Source: Bradyrhizobium iriomotense (GTDB taxonomy: Bacteria; Pseudomonadota; Alphaproteobacteria; Rhizobiales; Xanthobacteraceae). Taken from it: a stretch of 64,000 nucleotides of DNA. The notes under the pieces were generated by a model. The model worked only from the letters and a program-made list of their open reading frames with translations. It had not been told where the DNA came from and searched no databases. How positions within the stretch are numbered: position 1 is the stretch's first letter; each line of letters begins with the position of its first letter. The position numbers and the translations under genes were made by a program. Below are positions 23,730 to 33,431 of this stretch, piece by piece. The stretch covers positions 124,001 through 188,000 of the forward strand of contig NZ_BSOW01000016.1 in NCBI RefSeq assembly GCF_030160715.1. The letters run 5' to 3'.

Positions 23730-23873
23730 AGTTGTAAATGCTGCGTCCGGAAAATCGGTTTGATAGTAGATCTTTCCGGTCCGCTTGCAGACGAAGGCGA
23801 GAAATTCTCCCATGTTGCCGCCGGTGTTGGCGAACTCGAAGGCCTCGACAATGTCTTTGATACTTTGTGGCAC
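23730..23873 (-). pseudogene. UPF0158-like protein, N-terminal fragment
   Basis: Upstream of higB and in the same frame lies SIKDIVEAFEFANTG then AFVCKRTGKIYYQTDFPD, which resembles the start of UPF0158 proteins (about 140 residues when complete). The rest is missing, and the frame runs directly into the higB operator and toxin. Confidence 0.4.
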
Positions 23874-23989
23874 GGCTTTCGGCTGCAGCCTGGGGATCCA
23901 GATCCTGGATATGATTCGTGATCCCAATCAGCCCCGTCGACAGGCAGTCCGCGCTTCCATCCAATGCGAATCGTAAGCACGCTCCGATC

Positions 23990-26710
23990 ATGATGCTGGC
24001 GCCTGTTCTCACCCCGCGTGGTTTGCTGATTCTCAGGGAGACGGAGTCCTCGCCTGGGCTGGAGTCCGAACAGCATCCTCGGCTGGCAGAAGCCTTCCTG
24101 CGGGGGCCTGGACATGGGCTGTTGCGCCTGGGCGCCGATGAAGTCGAGGTGACTCTGCCTCCGGTGTTGTCGTATTGGCGAGAGTTCGGATCTCGCTACG
24201 TAACCGCATTATGCGCGGTTCCCGGTATCGGAGATCGGTCTACCAAGCCGCCGATTGCGGTTCCGGCATATGGCGAACTGGACCACATGGCGGCGGCCGT
24301 TCCGCCCATGACGGGCAGCGAATACCTGACGACGGATGTCCTAGCCGATCTTTGGCGAGACATGGACGCAGCTTTTGATGCCGAACTGGCTGACGCCGGG
24401 CTCTCCGTGCAGGAGTTCCTCAAGGGGCGACATCCTGCCTGGAACCTGATTGGGCGCGTCCATTTCAATCTCGCCGAGAACAGGAAGGACGAAGTTGCCC
24501 CGTTTGCGTTCTTGGTAACCTACACGACACGGCTTTCGGCCCAAGCCAAGGCCCAGCACGTGCCTCTCGGCACGGCCTTGCAGGAATATGCCGGTGCGAG
24601 AAATCGCGAGCGCTTGTTGTCGCTATTGCTGCCCATCCAGCGCGCCGCCGAGCATTGCGCTTGGCTGAAGGTTATGGTCGACGCGGGCGAGATCTTTCAT
24701 CCGCTGCGCTGGAGCCCTCAGCAGGCGCTGCAATTCTTGAAAGACGTGCCGATGCTCGAAAGCGCCGGAGTCGCGGTGCGAACGCCGGCGAGTTGGCGTC
24801 TGAACCGCCCCGCGCGTGCGCAAGTCAAGGCGACGATCGGGGGACGAGCGCCATCTCAGATGGGGATGGATGCGTTGCTCGACTTCCGGATGGAAGTGAC
24901 GCTCGACGGTGAAAAGCTTTCGGCGGCCGAAATCAAGCGGCTGCTCGCGCAGTCCGACGGGCTTGTCTTGGTACGCGGCAAATGGGTCGAGGTTGACCAC
25001 GAGCGTCTGCGCCGGACTCTCGATGAATTCGAAGCGGCCGAACGGCGTGCCGCTAGCGACGGCCTGTCGTTCGGCGAGGCAATGCGCATGCTGGCCGGCG
25101 CCAACATCGCCGAGAAGGATTCCGGTGGACAAGCGGATATCGACTGGAGTCAGACCGTGGCGGGTCCCTGGCTGGCGGAGACATTGGCGGCCTTACGCCG
25201 CCCCGATGGGCTTGCTCGGATCGATCCAGGTAGATCCCTTCAAGGCTCATTGCGGTCGTATCAGCTGGCGGGCGTGCAATGGCTCTACTTGCTCACTCAG
25301 CTCAGGCTTGGCGCCTGCCTTGCTGACGACATGGGGCTCGGCAAGACTATCCAGGTCCTATCGCTTCTGCTTGTTCTGAAGAGTGAGACCAAAGACAGGC
25401 GACGGCCATGTCTTCTGGTGGCCCCGGCTTCGCTGCTCGCCAATTGGGTTTCGGAAATTGCCCGATTTGCACCGGACTTCAAGGCGCGCGTGTCCCACCC
25501 ATCGGCTGCACCGGACGAGCAGTTGAGCGCGAACGATGCGGGCAATCCAGATGCAGATATTCTGGCTGATACAGACTTGGTGATCACCAGCTACGGGTTT
25601 CTGGCGCGCTCGCCTTGGCTGACGACCATGCCGTGGCGATTGGTTGTGCTTGACGAGGCGCAGGCTATCAAGAATCCCGCCGCCAAGCAGACCAAGATGG
25701 TCAAGCAGCTCCAGGCCGATACGCGCATTGCGCTGACCGGCACCCCCATCGAGAATCACCTCGGCGACCTCTGGTCGATCTTCGACTTCATCAATCCCGG
25801 ACTGTTGGGATCGTCGAAGCAGTTTTCGTCCTTTGTCAAAGGCCTCGCCGATCGGCCGCATAACTCCTACGGACCGCTCCGCGATCTGGTGCGACCCTAT
25901 ATCCTGCGACGTCTGAAAACTGACAAGAGTGTCATTGCCGATTTGCCCGACAAGACCGAGGTGAATGCCTTTTGTTCCCTGAGCCGCAGGCAGGCGGCGC
26001 TCTACCAGCAAGCGGTGGAAGAGCTGGCGCGGCGGCTTGAGGACGTTGACGGGATGCAGCGAAAAGGCCTGGTGCTCGCCTTTCTGATGCGGCTGAAACA
26101 GATCTGCAATCATCCGTCGCAATGGCTCGGCGATGGGGCATGGACTGAGCAGGACAGCGGTAAATTCGAGCGGCTGCGTGACATCGCGGAGGTAGTGGCC
26201 GCCCGGCAGGAGAAAGCGCTGATCTTCACCCAGTTCAAGGAGACGACAGCTCCACTGGCGGCGTTCCTGGGCTCCGTGTTCGGGCAGGCCGGTCTCGTCC
26301 TGCATGGCGAAACCGAGGTCAAGAAGCGCAAGGAGCTTGTGCGCCAGTTTCAGGACGACGAAAATGTCCCGTTCTTCGTGCTCTCTCTCAAGGCGGGCGG
26401 CGCAGGGCTCAATCTCACCGCCGCCTCGCATGTCGTTCATTTCGACAGGTGGTGGAACCCGGCCGTCGAAAATCAGGCAACGGACAGAGCTTTCCGAATC
26501 GGGCAGACCAAGAAGGTCCTTGTGCATAAATTCATTTGCCGGGGCACCGTGGAGGACAAGATCGATAAGTTGATCGAATCGAAGAAGCAGCTGGCCGGGG
26601 ATTTGCTCGGCTCCGCATCCGACGTGGTGTTGACCGAGATGAAGGATGAGGAGGTGCTGAAACTCGTGGCCCTCGATCTGAACGCAGCGACAACGGAAGC
26701 GCGCGGATGA
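23990..26710 (+). CDS. SNF2-family DEAD/DEAH helicase/translocase
   Basis: This large ATP-dependent double-strand DNA translocase (906 residues) has a bacterial SNF2 N-terminal region (1-430) of unknown role. Motor lobe 1 follows with LADDMGLGKTIQVLSLLLVL (Walker A), LVVLDEAQAIKN (motif II) and ALTGTPIENHLGDLWSIFDF (motif III). Lobe 2 has KALIFTQF, FVLSLKAGGAGLNLTAASHV and DRWWNPAVENQATDRAFRIG. The ATG at 23990 is followed at once by another; the upstream extension to 23918 looks non-coding. No strong ribosome site is visible. It overlaps the SWIM gene by 4 bases, a pairing seen in many bacteria. The target is unknown; such motors remodel protein-DNA complexes and some serve phage defence. 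Confidence 0.9.
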   Translation: MMLAPVLTPRGLLILRETESSPGLESEQHPRLAEAFLRGPGHGLLRLGADEVEVTLPPVLSYWREFGSRYVTALCAVPGIGDRSTKPPIAVPAYGELDHMAAAVPPMTGSEYLTTDVLADLWRDMDAAFDAELADAGLSVQEFLKGRHPAWNLIGRVHFNLAENRKDEVAPFAFLVTYTTRLSAQAKAQHVPLGTALQEYAGARNRERLLSLLLPIQRAAEHCAWLKVMVDAGEIFHPLRWSPQQALQFLKDVPMLESAGVAVRTPASWRLNRPARAQVKATIGGRAPSQMGMDALLDFRMEVTLDGEKLSAAEIKRLLAQSDGLVLVRGKWVEVDHERLRRTLDEFEAAERRAASDGLSFGEAMRMLAGANIAEKDSGGQADIDWSQTVAGPWLAETLAALRRPDGLARIDPGRSLQGSLRSYQLAGVQWLYLLTQLRLGACLADDMGLGKTIQVLSLLLVLKSETKDRRRPCLLVAPASLLANWVSEIARFAPDFKARVSHPSAAPDEQLSANDAGNPDADILADTDLVITSYGFLARSPWLTTMPWRLVVLDEAQAIKNPAAKQTKMVKQLQADTRIALTGTPIENHLGDLWSIFDFINPGLLGSSKQFSSFVKGLADRPHNSYGPLRDLVRPYILRRLKTDKSVIADLPDKTEVNAFCSLSRRQAALYQQAVEELARRLEDVDGMQRKGLVLAFLMRLKQICNHPSQWLGDGAWTEQDSGKFERLRDIAEVVAARQEKALIFTQFKETTAPLAAFLGSVFGQAGLVLHGETEVKKRKELVRQFQDDENVPFFVLSLKAGGAGLNLTAASHVVHFDRWWNPAVENQATDRAFRIGQTKKVLVHKFICRGTVEDKIDKLIESKKQLAGDLLGSASDVVLTEMKDEEVLKLVALDLNAATTEARG

Positions 26711-27618
26711 GCGATTTCGATTGGCCACCTTACGTACCAGTGGCCGAAAGGCGGCGTCTGGCCGAACGTGAGTTGGCCAAGCTTCGGAAACGAGGGCAAT
26801 CGATTGCTCCCGTGACAATTGAGGGCCGCACGATTGCAAAGACCTTCTGGGGCAAGTCTTGGTGCACCAACCTCGAACGCTATGGCGACTATGCGAGCCG
26901 GGTGCCGCGTGGCCGAACTTATGTCCGCAACGGTTCCGTTCTCGACCTGAAGATTGCAAGGGGGGAGGTCGCGGCGATGGTTGCGGGCTCTTCGCTCTAC
27001 AAGATCAAGATCGCGATTGCGCCGGTCAAGGCGGCGTGCTGGAAGGCCATCTGTCGGGACTGCGCGGGCGCGATCGACTCCCTGGTTGAATTGCTGCAGG
27101 GCCGTCTGGCCAAGGGGATCATGGACCGGGTCTGCCGGGAGGGCGACGGCTTGTTTCCATCGCCCGAAGAGATCAAGCTATCCTGTAGCTGTCCGGACGG
27201 GGCAGACATGTGCAAGCACGTTGCGGCGGCTCTCTATGGCGTTGGCGCCAGACTCGACGAAAACCCTGAACTTCTTTTCGTTCTGCGTGGCGCGGACGAG
27301 AATGAGCTGCTCGCCGGTGCCGGACAAGACCTCGTGCGATCCAAAGCAGTGCCCAGCACCGCCAAGCTGCTCGGTGACAGCGATGTCGCTGCGCTGTTCG
27401 GGCTGGAGATGTCCGAATCTGCGGCCTTCGATGCCCACGCTTCCCTCGCGCCAAAGCGGTACCGGGGATCGCGGACATCAAGAGGGAACACGGCGCCTGT
27501 CGCGACTAACGCATCGGCGGCGAAGGAAAGTAAACCCTCTGCTGCAGTTCGGAAAAAGTCCGGGCGCAAGGCAACCTCTGCCAGCACCGCGAAAGGAGGC
27601 GCACGAAGCGGATCTTAG
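26707..27618 (+). CDS. SWIM zinc-finger protein
   Basis: The 303-residue protein has a SWIM motif CSCPDGADMCKH at about 159-170 (CxCx6CxH), a predicted DNA- or protein-binding zinc finger. The N-terminal part has KTFWGKSWCTNLERYGDYAS and RGRTYVRNGSVLDLKI, typical of the SWIM proteins that accompany SNF2 helicases. The last 60 residues are Ser/Ala/Lys/Arg-rich and likely disordered, a possible DNA-binding tail. The ATG overlaps the helicase stop (ATGA, 26707-26710), so the two are translationally coupled and probably act together. Confidence 0.88.
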   Translation: MSDFDWPPYVPVAERRRLAERELAKLRKRGQSIAPVTIEGRTIAKTFWGKSWCTNLERYGDYASRVPRGRTYVRNGSVLDLKIARGEVAAMVAGSSLYKIKIAIAPVKAACWKAICRDCAGAIDSLVELLQGRLAKGIMDRVCREGDGLFPSPEEIKLSCSCPDGADMCKHVAAALYGVGARLDENPELLFVLRGADENELLAGAGQDLVRSKAVPSTAKLLGDSDVAALFGLEMSESAAFDAHASLAPKRYRGSRTSRGNTAPVATNASAAKESKPSAAVRKKSGRKATSASTAKGGARSGS

Positions 27619-27868
27619 CATTCGGCTCAACGTGCGCCTGCCAGCGTGGCGAGAATGGCCTGCATATTCTGGCGAATATCGTCTCTTTGCTGCCGCCCAT
27701 AAGGCGGTCGCATTGTAATTTCAATCACATAAGAGTTCGTGGTTTTATCCTGAGTGGCGCGCCAGCCGTCCTCTCGTGTCCGCAATGCGGTGCTCTACCG
27801 CGAGAAGGTGATCGGCCCGCTCGCCCTGCAACACCGGCACCTCAGCGGGCGTGCTGCAACTTCATCGA

Positions 27869-28735
27869 TCAGGTCACACGAAATTTCTGCCTGGTGATCG
27901 CGCTTACAACCATGGTCAGCAACAGGGTCGTTAGCATCAGGATGAATGCGATCGCGGCCGCCGCCGGCCAGTTGTTGAGCTGGAACTGGCCATAGACCAG
28001 CGGCGCCATCATTCTAAAGCTCGGGCCGCCAAGCAGGACCGGCGTCGCGTAGGCATTCATCGCAAGGATGAAGGTTAGAATCGCTCCCGCGGCAACGCCT
28101 GGCAGCGCAAGCGGCAACAGGATCCGGCGGAACATCGTCAGGGGGCGGGCGCCCATGCTGTAAGCCGCCTCCTCGAGGTTGCGGTTGATGCCCTCGAGCA
28201 CGCTCTGCAAGGAAAGCACCATGTAGGGCAGGTTGACGGCGATGATGCCGAGGATCACCGTTCCCTCGGAATACATGAAATCCGTCGGTCCGCTGGTGAT
28301 GCCGAGATTCATCAGCGTGACGCTGAGCAACCCGCGACTTCCGAGAAAGCTCATCCACCCCGCGGCCCGCACCGCATTGCCGACGAACAGCGGCACGACG
28401 ACGGCGATGATCATCAGGTTCTTGTAACGCGAGGTCGAGCGCGCCAACACATAGGCCAGCGGGAAACCGAAGACCAGGCAGACCGCGGTTGCGAACAGGC
28501 CGACCCGGAGAGTCGTCAGATAAGCGTCCAGAAAATACGAGTTCGTGAAGAACGCCTGGTAGTTCTTCAGCGTGAACGTCTCGATCATCAACTCGCGCGG
28601 GTCGTATTGGTTGAAGCTGTAACGCAGCAGGTACAGCATTGGGCCAATTACGCCGAGAGCGGCGACGAACGTCGCCGGCCCGAGAAGGGTGGTGGCGGTC
28701 AAGGCCGCCGATCGCTGGGGGGCGTCAGCACTCAT
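27869..28735 (-). CDS. ABC transporter permease (PotB type)
   Basis: The 288-residue inner-membrane protein has about six spans. Its cytoplasmic EAA loop, EEAAYSMGARPLTMFRRILLP, contacts the ATPase. It belongs to the spermidine/putrescine/opine-type permeases. It is the last gene of a four-gene unit read leftward (permease 31908, ATPase 31052, binding protein 29845, this permease). The 250 bases between it and the SWIM gene (27619-27868) show no gene. Confidence 0.88.
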   Translation of the reverse strand: MSADAPQRSAALTATTLLGPATFVAALGVIGPMLYLLRYSFNQYDPRELMIETFTLKNYQAFFTNSYFLDAYLTTLRVGLFATAVCLVFGFPLAYVLARSTSRYKNLMIIAVVVPLFVGNAVRAAGWMSFLGSRGLLSVTLMNLGITSGPTDFMYSEGTVILGIIAVNLPYMVLSLQSVLEGINRNLEEAAYSMGARPLTMFRRILLPLALPGVAAGAILTFILAMNAYATPVLLGGPSFRMMAPLVYGQFQLNNWPAAAAIAFILMLTTLLLTMVVSAITRQKFRVT

Positions 28736-28786
28736 TGCCTCTCCTCTTCAGATCCAGGCAAGGTTGCAGAAACGAGGACAGGACGA

Positions 28787-29845
28787 TCAGGCCTTGAAGG
28801 TCTGATCCCACCAGCTCTTTATCTCCGCCTCGTGCTCGAAGAAGAACTTGAAGTCGAGCGCGTTCATCTTGGCGACCTCCTCAGCCGAAAATCCGATTCT
28901 TGCCTGGAGATCTGCCGGGATGCCCGCATTGCTCACGGTGCCGTCGTATCCCAGATCGACTGCGAAGCCGAGTTGCACCTTCGGCTCGAGGACGGCGTTC
29001 AGATACGCGTAGGCGCCATCCAGGTTCGGCGCGTTCTTCGGAATGACAAAGCCGGAGATGTAGGGAATGAATCCTTCCTTGGGCGTAACGGCGCGCACCT
29101 TGATGCCGGCCGCCTGCCACTGAAGGGCGCGCGCTTTCCACATGATGCCACCGATGATTTCGCCGGTCTGCAGTCCCTGTGCATAGGCTTCATTGGTCGG
29201 ATAAATGCGCAGACCGGCACGCCGCAACTCCATGAGCAGCCGCTTGCCTTCTTCGATCTTCGTCACCGATCCGCCGGCGATCAGTGCGGCCGTCGCGATG
29301 TTGTGTCGATACTGGATGTCGATGACGCCGATGTTCGAGCCGAACTTGGGGTCCAAAATCTCTGCATAGCTCGTTGGAGCTGTGGGAAGCCGGTCGGGGT
29401 TGAAGAGGACGACCATGCCGGAATAGATTCCGTAGACGCCGAAGTTCGGCCGCATGTTGGCGAGCAGGTTCTTCGCATTGGGAATGCGGCTGTAGTCGAT
29501 TTCGTGCGTTAGCCCCTGATCGAAAACCTGATACATGGTCGTATCCGCCAGCGCCTGAATATCGCTGGAGCCTCGGCGCAGGCGCTTCTCTGCCAGCATC
29601 TTGGCGCGGCGTTCGGGGTCGCCACTCAGATCTTGAATGACTTCGTACCCGGCCGGTACCAGGAACGGCTTGTCAATGTGCTTGTCGAGCAGACGCGCGT
29701 AGTCACCGCCCCAGGTGCCGACCACGAGACGGCCGCCGCTCTGGCCCAGAGCTTGACCGCCAGGGCCGATCAGCGACGCGCCGACGGCGCCGGCGAGGCC
29801 GGTCATGAAGCCGCGACGTCCAATCGAGAAATTCCGTTTCGTCAT
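28787..29845 (-). CDS. ABC transporter substrate-binding protein, Tat-exported (PotD type)
   Basis: The 352-residue periplasmic binding protein has an N-terminal twin-arginine signal (SIGRRGFMTGLAGAVGASLI). The mature part matches the iron/polyamine/opine-binding fold: GRLVVGTWGGDYARLLDKHI, FGVYGIYSGMVVLFNPDRLP, GIMWKARALQWQAAG and FVIPKNAPNLDGAYAYLNAV. The ATG at 29845 is preceded by GGGGGAG, and a longer upstream reading lacks a signal. The ligand cannot be read from sequence; polyamines, opines or small carboxylates are possible. The amidohydrolase and symporter nearby suggest an amide-type nutrient. Confidence 0.88.
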   Translation of the reverse strand: MTKRNFSIGRRGFMTGLAGAVGASLIGPGGQALGQSGGRLVVGTWGGDYARLLDKHIDKPFLVPAGYEVIQDLSGDPERRAKMLAEKRLRRGSSDIQALADTTMYQVFDQGLTHEIDYSRIPNAKNLLANMRPNFGVYGIYSGMVVLFNPDRLPTAPTSYAEILDPKFGSNIGVIDIQYRHNIATAALIAGGSVTKIEEGKRLLMELRRAGLRIYPTNEAYAQGLQTGEIIGGIMWKARALQWQAAGIKVRAVTPKEGFIPYISGFVIPKNAPNLDGAYAYLNAVLEPKVQLGFAVDLGYDGTVSNAGIPADLQARIGFSAEEVAKMNALDFKFFFEHEAEIKSWWDQTFKA

Positions 29846-29964
29846 CGTTCTACTCCCCCTGTCATGAACCTGTATCCGCGGACTGCGATGTGCCCGCGAC
29901 GCCGGGAGCATGGCCGGTGGCCGATCCTCCCTTCTTCCGGTCGGTCCGCCAGCCACGCGAGAGG

Positions 29965-30000
29965 ACCATCTCCAAGATCATCTCCAAGAGCAGCTCCAAG
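29965..30000 (+). repeat. Three 12-bp tandem repeats between transporter genes
   Basis: Units 29965-29976, 29977-29988 and 29989-30000 share the frame (A)NCANCTCCAAG with one to three differences. They lie in the 160-base gap between the ATPase gene and the binding-protein gene. No function is evident. Confidence 0.7.
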
Positions 30001-30005
30001 GCATC

Positions 30006-31052
30006 TCATTTTGCGAATACCGATGAGCTCGGAGCCCAAGAGACGAATACGCGGTCCTTGACGGCGGGAACGTTCGTGTCGTCGCGATTGACGATCTGAG
30101 CGATCACATGGTCGTGCTGGTTCAAGCGAACATGCACGTCAATGAGGTTGCCCATGTAGGACACGAACTCGACCTCGCCCGGCAGGTTGTTCGGCGTGTC
30201 GGCAAGCGGCGCGTTGGCAAGAGTTATGCGCTCGGGCCGCAGCGCGATCACCGCTTCACCCTCCAGCCGACTATCGATCACGACCGGCAACCCGCCGGCC
30301 GTGACGAACCGAGCGCCGCCGGCGCGTCCGTTCAGGAAGCTGCTGCGTCCGACAAATGATGCGACAAACTGGCTCTGCGGTCGATCATAGAGATCGCGCT
30401 GGCTGCCGACCTGCTGTATCCGCCCTTCGTTCATCACGACGAGCCGGTCTGCCATTGTCAGCGCCTCTTCCTGGTCGTGCGTGACCATGACGGTCGTGAT
30501 TCCCAACCGCTGCTGCAGATTGCGAATCTCGACACGAACCTCGTGACGCAATTTGGCGTCGAGGTTTGAGAGAGGCTCATCGAGCAACAGCACGTCCGGC
30601 CGGAACGCAAGCGCGCGCGCCAATGCCACGCGCTGTTGCTGTCCTCCGGAGAGCTGCCGCGGGTAGCGCTCCCCCAGATGATCCAACCGGACCATCTGCA
30701 GCGCCGTCATGACTTTCTCGCTGATTTCAGACTTCGGCACCTTGCGCATCTCGAGCCCGAAGGCGACGTTCTGGTGCACCGTCAAATGCGGGAAAAGAGC
30801 ATAGCTCTGGAAAACCAATCCCGTACTGCGCTTCCACGGCGGCAGATGGGTGACGTCAACGTTCCCGATCCGAATCGAGCCGCGCGTCGGCTCGACGAAG
30901 CCTGCCACCATCCGCAGTGTCGTCGTCTTGCCGCAGCCTGATGGTCCGAGGAGCACCAGAAACTCGCCATTGGCGATAGTGAGGTTGACGTCCTCGGTGG
31001 CTCGGAAATCGCCGTAGAACTTGCAAACAGACTCGAGCTGCACACCCGTCAT
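30006..31052 (-). CDS. ABC transporter ATP-binding protein (PotA type)
   Basis: The 348-residue ATPase has Walker A GPSGCGKTTTLRMVAG, Q-loop VFQSYALFPHLTV, signature LSGGQQQRVALARAL, Walker B DVLLLDEPLSNLDA and switch VTHDQEEA. A C-terminal TOBE domain (about 240-345; VIALRPERITLANAP) follows. It energises the two permeases. The start at 31052 is 4 bases after the stop of the first permease gene, so translation is probably coupled. Confidence 0.93.
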   Translation of the reverse strand: MTGVQLESVCKFYGDFRATEDVNLTIANGEFLVLLGPSGCGKTTTLRMVAGFVEPTRGSIRIGNVDVTHLPPWKRSTGLVFQSYALFPHLTVHQNVAFGLEMRKVPKSEISEKVMTALQMVRLDHLGERYPRQLSGGQQQRVALARALAFRPDVLLLDEPLSNLDAKLRHEVRVEIRNLQQRLGITTVMVTHDQEEALTMADRLVVMNEGRIQQVGSQRDLYDRPQSQFVASFVGRSSFLNGRAGGARFVTAGGLPVVIDSRLEGEAVIALRPERITLANAPLADTPNNLPGEVEFVSYMGNLIDVHVRLNQHDHVIAQIVNRDDTNVPAVKDRVFVSWAPSSSVFAK

Positions 31053-31056
31053 ATGT

Positions 31057-31908
31057 TCAGACCACCCGGCTAATACGAACGAAACGGTCGGTCACCAGCA
31101 TCGCACCGACGATGATGAGTATCTGCAGGACGGAAATGGCGGCGATCGTCGGGTCGATCTTCCACTCGAGATTCTGCAGGATTGCGATGGGCAAGGTTGT
31201 CTGCCCCGGCACGACGAGAAACAGGCTGAGCTCGAGGTTGCCGATAGAGCTGACGAAGCCGAACATCCCACCAGCCACCACGCCGGGTAGGATGGCCGGT
31301 ATCGTCACCTTGCGAAAAGCCGTGATCGCCGTGGCGCCGAGATTCTGCGCCGCCTCTTCCAGGGTTCGATCGAACCCGACGAGACTCGCGCAGATGAGAC
31401 GGAGCGCCCACGGAATGACCAGCAGGGTGTGGCCGAAGACGAGCCCGGCAAACGATCCCATGATCGGCAGGTCCGTGGCGTTCTCGGCTTCGACCTGAAA
31501 GACGTAGAGCGCGATGCCGAGCACGATGCCCGGTATGACCAGCGGCATCAGCAGCAGATTGTTGATGACCGCGCGCCCCTTGAACGAAAACCTGGTCAAG
31601 GCGATCGAGGCCGGCAACGCCAGCAGCAGGCCGATCGCGGTGGCGATGAAGCCGACCTGGACGCTGAGGACAAAGGCTTTGATGAAGCGGCTGTTCGCGG
31701 CTGCTTCGGCATACCACCGGGTCGAATATCCGGTTGGTGGGAAGGACGGGATTTCCTGTTGATAGAACGAGAGCCAAGTCACGAAGATCAGCGGCAGCAG
31801 GATGAAGATGAAGGCGGCCGCGGCTCCGACATTGAGCGTCCAGCGCCCGGCGTTCCTTCGCAGGCGTCGGCCGATCGGGAGAGCATTCGCGTCACCCGCT
31901 GCGCTCAT
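31057..31908 (-). CDS. ABC transporter permease (PotC type), first gene of the transport operon
   Basis: The 283-residue membrane protein has about six spans and the EAA loop EEAAQNLGATAITAFRKVTI. Its best match in form is the PotC-like partner in polyamine/opine importers. As the first gene of the leftward unit, its promoter should lie in 31909-32301, which has an AT-rich centre near 32000-32080. Confidence 0.88.
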   Translation of the reverse strand: MSAAGDANALPIGRRLRRNAGRWTLNVGAAAAFIFILLPLIFVTWLSFYQQEIPSFPPTGYSTRWYAEAAANSRFIKAFVLSVQVGFIATAIGLLLALPASIALTRFSFKGRAVINNLLLMPLVIPGIVLGIALYVFQVEAENATDLPIMGSFAGLVFGHTLLVIPWALRLICASLVGFDRTLEEAAQNLGATAITAFRKVTIPAILPGVVAGGMFGFVSSIGNLELSLFLVVPGQTTLPIAILQNLEWKIDPTIAAISVLQILIIVGAMLVTDRFVRISRVV

Positions 31909-32301
31909 GCGGCCGCCCCGAAACGGATCTTGTGGACGTGCGCTCTATTCATGATCGCCGAAAGGGCGTTCCCGTGCAGGTTGGTGCCGAAAGCCGTTGC
32001 CAAAAATTGCAGGCCAAATTGTACACGTTGTATTTTTATTGTCGACATGAAATTGAGATAAATGCTGGTGGATTGTTCATGCCTAAAAATGAGGCGACCA
32101 GTTTGGTGGATTCAACTGCCTGCAACGGCAGGATCGCTTTGGCCGGCTTCCAGCAAGAGTTCTTGAGGAGCGCCCCACGCGGCGCTCGACATGAAGCGCC
32201 CGCAGGGCCGGACAGGGGTCTCGCGATGCAGCGGACCCGCGACTCGAAACTCCGACAAGCGAGATCAGCGGAATCGGAGGGCGCTCGGCGCGCTCAAGCC
32301 C
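31909..32301. other. Intergenic region between LysR gene end and transport operon
   Basis: Around 32000-32085 it is strikingly AT-rich compared with its surroundings (AATTGTACACGTTGTA then TTTTTATTGTCGAC), a fit for the promoter and operator of the leftward ABC operon. No single box can be assigned with confidence. No coding frame is convincing. Confidence 0.4.
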
Positions 32302-33237
32302 TCAGCTTTCAACCGGCGGTGCGTGCAACATCGCCAGCGTCTCCGAGCGGAAAATGCGCGCGCTCGAGCTCATTGGGGCCGTGGCGGACCAGATCAACCC
32401 GATAGGTTCGAGGCGAGCCGGCAATTGCAGCGGTGTGATCGTGCAAACGCCGCCGCGGACCCACTCCCCCGCGAGATTGGCGGGTGCCAAAGCAAGCAGC
32501 GGCATGGTCTGCAACAACGTCGCAATCGTCGTGGCGGAAGCCGTTTCGATGGCACGCGCCGGCACGGCGACATGCAGCGCGGCCATCAAGTCGGCGAAAT
32601 GCTCGCGAATCGGTGTCCCTGGCAGCGGCAGGCACCAGACGTGGGCGCAGGCTTCCTCCCAATCCGGCCTGGGCTCTCGCAGCAGCGGGTGGTCGCAGCT
32701 GGCGACGACGACGTAAGGCTCGGACAGGATTTGCGCGCCGTCGAGATCGGGCGTGAGCAATCCGCGGATCATTCGTCCGAACACCAGATTGACCCTGCCG
32801 GCGCGCAGCTCACGCAGCAGGTTGGGCAGCGTATCCTCGACAAGACGGATGGTGACCCGCGGATGGCGCGCCTTCACGGTCGCCACCACCCGTGCGACGA
32901 GCTGCAGAATCGAGATTGCCTGCAAGCCGATAATCAGCAGACCCGCGCCACCCTCGGAGATCAGGACCACCTCTTCGCCAAGCAGCTTCAGTTCGCTCGC
33001 CACGCGCCGCGCGGTGCGGATCACATGATGGCCCGCATCGGTCGGCGTGATGCTTCGCCCCTTCCGCTCGAACAACTCGGTGCCGATCAGGGTTTCGACT
33101 TCGGCGATCGCCTTGGAGACCGCGGCCTGGGTGATGAACATATGCTCGGCGGCGCGGGTGATGCTGCCATGCTCATCGACCGCCAGGATGACGCGGAGCT
33201 GACGAAGTTTGATGCGTTCTGCCCATCGTGGCGCCAT
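32302..33237 (-). CDS. LysR-family transcriptional regulator
   Basis: The 311-residue regulator has an N-terminal winged helix-turn-helix (KLRQLRVILAVDEHGSITRA, MFITQAAVSKAIAEVETLIG, LFERKGRSITPTDAG) and a C-terminal effector-binding domain. It is divergent from the symporter-amidohydrolase pair and lies upstream of the transport operon, the classic position for control of both. A T-N11-A type dyad stands in the 194-base divergent region. Confidence 0.9.
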   Translation of the reverse strand: MAPRWAERIKLRQLRVILAVDEHGSITRAAEHMFITQAAVSKAIAEVETLIGTELFERKGRSITPTDAGHHVIRTARRVASELKLLGEEVVLISEGGAGLLIIGLQAISILQLVARVVATVKARHPRVTIRLVEDTLPNLLRELRAGRVNLVFGRMIRGLLTPDLDGAQILSEPYVVVASCDHPLLREPRPDWEEACAHVWCLPLPGTPIREHFADLMAALHVAVPARAIETASATTIATLLQTMPLLALAPANLAGEWVRGGVCTITPLQLPARLEPIGLIWSATAPMSSSARIFRSETLAMLHAPPVES

Positions 33238-33290
33238 CGGACCTACTTATCGGTTATGAAAACATCATTAAAAAACCTAATATTTTCAGC

Positions 33291-33313
33291 ATGGTATGCA
33301 ACGACATTACCAT
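33291..33313. promoter_or_regulatory. Candidate LysR-type operator
   Basis: ATGGTA and TACCAT form a perfect inverted repeat around an 11-base spacer, the usual LysR box geometry. It sits between the divergent LysR gene (start 33237) and the symporter gene (start 33432) within an AT-rich segment. Confidence 0.55.
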
Positions 33314-33431
33314 ACGGTTATGCGTCTTTGCCACTTTTTCCATTCCGGCCGAGTGTTGTTCGTCACTAAGCTGACACGTGGCCACAAGGCGCGGGGCCAC
33401 GACGTCCCCTCATGCGATCACGGAGAGCACC

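Noticed and set aside
25358..26959. A 533-codon minus-strand frame opposite the SNF2 helicase
   Set aside because: It is antisense to a well-defined helicase and lacks any motif of its own.
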